Origin: Methanomicrobiaceae archaeon
Lineage (GTDB): Archaea > Halobacteriota > Methanomicrobia > Methanomicrobiales > Methanomicrobiaceae
Assembly (NCBI GenBank): GCA_029762625.1
Contig: JARVGI010000002.1
Location: forward strand, 188,772 to 252,771
DNA length: 64,000 nt
Direction: 5' to 3'
In this document: positions 62,504-64,000 of the stretch, one piece after another
Layout: each line of letters begins with the position of its first letter
How positions within the stretch are numbered: the stretch's first letter is position 1
Position numbers and translations under genes: made by a program
The notes under the pieces: model-generated
Told to the model about the DNA's origin: nothing
Seen by the model: only the letters and a program-made list of their open reading frames with translations
Databases searched by the model: none

Positions 62504-63775
62504 ATGGCTGAAGATACCGGACTGGATACCGCACGAAAACAATACGAGTTCAAAAAGACGCTTGAGAAACTGGCAGAAAAGGAGGGGAGCGGGACCGAGC
62601 TGATCACCATCTACATCCCGCCCGACAAGCAGATCTCCGATGTCACCTCACAGCTGCGCGACGAATTCGGCCAGTGCTCCAACATCAAAAGCAAACAGAC
62701 GCGCACCAACGTCCAGAGCGCCATCTCTTCCATCCTCTCCCGCCTGAAATACTATGGCCGCCCGCCCGAGCATGGCATGGCTGTCTTCTGCGGCACCATC
62801 AAGCTCGGCGGGGACCGCACCACCCTTGACTGCACCATCATCGAGCCGCCCGAGCCTATCGGGCTCTACATGTACCGCTGCAGCTCCCACTTCGAGCTCG
62901 AACCCCTCATGGCGATGCTCGAGGAGAAGGTGGTCTACGGGCTGATCGTGATCGACCGGCGGGAGGCGTATATCGGGTTTTTGCGCGGCAACCGCATCGA
63001 GCCCATGTCCGGGGTGACCTCCACCGTGCCGGGCAAGCAGCGCAAGGGCGGCCAGTCGGCGATGCGGTTCCAGCGCCTTCGCCTCATCGCCATCAACGAA
63101 TTCTACAAGAAAGTCGGCGACCGGGCGAGCGAGATATTCATGGCGGAAAAGGACTTCTTCGAACGGTTCAAGGGGGTACTGATCGGGGGGCCCACGCCGA
63201 CCAAGGAGGAGTTTGCGGACGGCGATTATCTTCACCACGAGCTGCAGAAACGCATCGTCGGCCTCTTCGACGTCTCCTACACCAACGAGAGTGGGCTTGC
63301 CGAGCTGGTGGACGCCGCGCAGGACGCCCTGCGCGGCGTGGAGGTCATGAAGGAGAAGCTGGTGATGGACCGCTTCTTCAAGGAGCTCGTCAAGGACGAC
63401 GGGGTTGCCGCCTACGGCGAGGAGAGCGTGCGCAAGAACCTCGAGCTGGGCGCGGTGGACACCCTGCTGCTCTCTTCGGTCCTGCGCAAGGCGCGGGTCA
63501 GGATCGAGTGCCAGAACTGCGACTATGCGGAGGAGCGAACGGTTCAGCTTGAGCCCGGAAAGAGCCTCCGGGACATGGAACTGGGCAACTGCGAGAAGTG
63601 CAGCGCTCCGCTGTTTATGGCGGATGAGGCCGACATCATCGACGAGCTGACCGACCTGGCGGATGCGAGCAGCACGGGGGTGAGGATCATCTCCGACGAT
63701 TTTGAGGAGGGCGCCATGCTCTACAACGCATTCGGAGGGATTGCGGCAATCCTTCGCTACAGGACGGGGTACTGA
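62504..63775 (+). CDS. prf1: Peptide chain release factor aRF1
   Basis: A 423-residue class-I factor. The stop-codon-reading NIKS motif is at residues 60-63 and the GGQ motif at 182-184 (RKGGQSAMRF). The C-terminal domain has two CxxC-type zinc pairs (CQNC ... CEKC). It terminates translation at all three stop codons, with aEF-1-like factors. The next gene, argS, starts inside its stop codon. Confidence 0.97.
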   Translation: MAEDTGLDTARKQYEFKKTLEKLAEKEGSGTELITIYIPPDKQISDVTSQLRDEFGQCSNIKSKQTRTNVQSAISSILSRLKYYGRPPEHGMAVFCGTIKLGGDRTTLDCTIIEPPEPIGLYMYRCSSHFELEPLMAMLEEKVVYGLIVIDRREAYIGFLRGNRIEPMSGVTSTVPGKQRKGGQSAMRFQRLRLIAINEFYKKVGDRASEIFMAEKDFFERFKGVLIGGPTPTKEEFADGDYLHHELQKRIVGLFDVSYTNESGLAELVDAAQDALRGVEVMKEKLVMDRFFKELVKDDGVAAYGEESVRKNLELGAVDTLLLSSVLRKARVRIECQNCDYAEERTVQLEPGKSLRDMELGNCEKCSAPLFMADEADIIDELTDLADASSTGVRIISDDFEEGAMLYNAFGGIAAILRYRTGY

Positions 63776-64000
63776 TGTTTCTTGCGACCTACCATGCAAT
63801 CGAGGAAGCCCTCCGGGCGAGCGCAGGCGAAGAGGATGTGCAGCTCATCGACGGCGGCGAGCATGCCGACCTCGCCTCCACGGTGGCGTTCAGGCTTGCG
63901 AAAGTGCGGAAAAAAGCTCCTGCCGCGATCGCGCAGGAGATCGCGTCGGAGATTGCCGGCACGCTGGACGATCGTGACGTGCAGGTCGAGGTGATCGGCC
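63775..64000 (+). CDS. argS: Arginyl-tRNA synthetase, N-terminal part
   Basis: The first 75 residues are visible before the right edge. FLATYHAIEEALRASAG, then DLASTVAFRLAKVRKKAPAAIAQEIASEIAG, match the N-terminal additional domain (Add-1) of class I arginyl-tRNA synthetase, which recognises the tRNA D-loop. The catalytic domain with its HIGH motif lies outside. ATG 63775 overlaps the prf1 stop by one base. Confidence 0.85.
   Translation, partial: MFLATYHAIEEALRASAGEEDVQLIDGGEHADLASTVAFRLAKVRKKAPAAIAQEIASEIAGTLDDRDVQVEVIG

Noticed and set aside
1-64000. CRISPR array, rRNA operon, IS element with transposase, integrase
   Set aside because: None was recognised on reading both strands; the only RNA gene I can support is tRNA-Asn.

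Overview
The window comes from a GC-rich hydrogenotrophic methanogen, most likely of the order Methanomicrobiales (Methanoculleus/Methanofollis type). The supporting genes are a complete F420-reducing hydrogenase operon (frhADGB), the methanopterin-pathway GTP cyclohydrolase MptA, an FmdE-family protein, archaeal EF-2, aRF1, aIF2-beta, RpoL and queDEC. Genus is inferred from family resemblance only; no 16S rRNA lies in the window.

Layout. 0-1.1 kb: 5' part of an Nramp-like metal transporter and a cob(I)alamin adenosyltransferase. 1.6-4.0 kb: an ABC-2 exporter divergent from an HxlR regulator with a palindromic operator candidate. 4.2-8.5 kb: a FecCD/BtuC-type importer (binding lipoprotein, permease, ATPase) whose last gene overlaps an FmdE-family gene. 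8.6-15.8 kb: a ten-gene, minus-strand Mrp/Mbh-type Na+/H+ antiporter operon in which almost every gene overlaps the next. 16.1-17.4 kb: a lipoprotein serpin. 18-21.2 kb: a membrane cassette (unknown membrane protein, DUF2254, MscS channel with a 1-nt frameshift). 21.3-24.2 kb: a sulfatase and its radical SAM maturase. 24.2-26.6 kb: a decayed stretch with hairpin-rich DNA, a broken response-regulator receiver, probable virus-derived fragments and a lone HicB protein, next to tRNA-Asn.

27-37.6 kb is mostly housekeeping: two M24 peptidases, an AAA ATPase, an MBL-fold hydrolase, rpoL, aIF2-beta, purL, a flavodoxin, ilvC and mptA. 37.8-41.6 kb is frhADGB; frhG has two plausible starts, which decides whether the hydrogenase carries a Lys/Pro/Glu-rich tail. 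41.7-48.3 kb holds two large sensory proteins: a 1,509-residue HTH/PAS/GAF protein with no kinase domain and a membrane histidine kinase with a degenerate ATPase domain. 48.5-55.8 kb is an accessory stretch: HEAT repeats, DUF2124, an exported protein broken at a G8 tract, a CMD-family protein, NERD, a PKD-domain surface protein with an aspartate-rich tail, a YdjM-like membrane protein and DUF2769. 55.9-59.2 kb is rps12-rps7-EF-2 on the minus strand. 59.4-64 kb is queD-queE-queC, a NUDIX hydrolase, an alpha/beta-hydrolase lipoprotein, prf1 and the start of argS.

The most rewarding places to look are the double start of frhG, the two G-tract frameshifts (20.7 and 50.0 kb), the Asp-rich PKD protein, the sulfatase/maturase pair, the importer-FmdE coupling, and the chimeric junction at 25.25 kb. 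I did not find a clear-cut new defence or mobile system.
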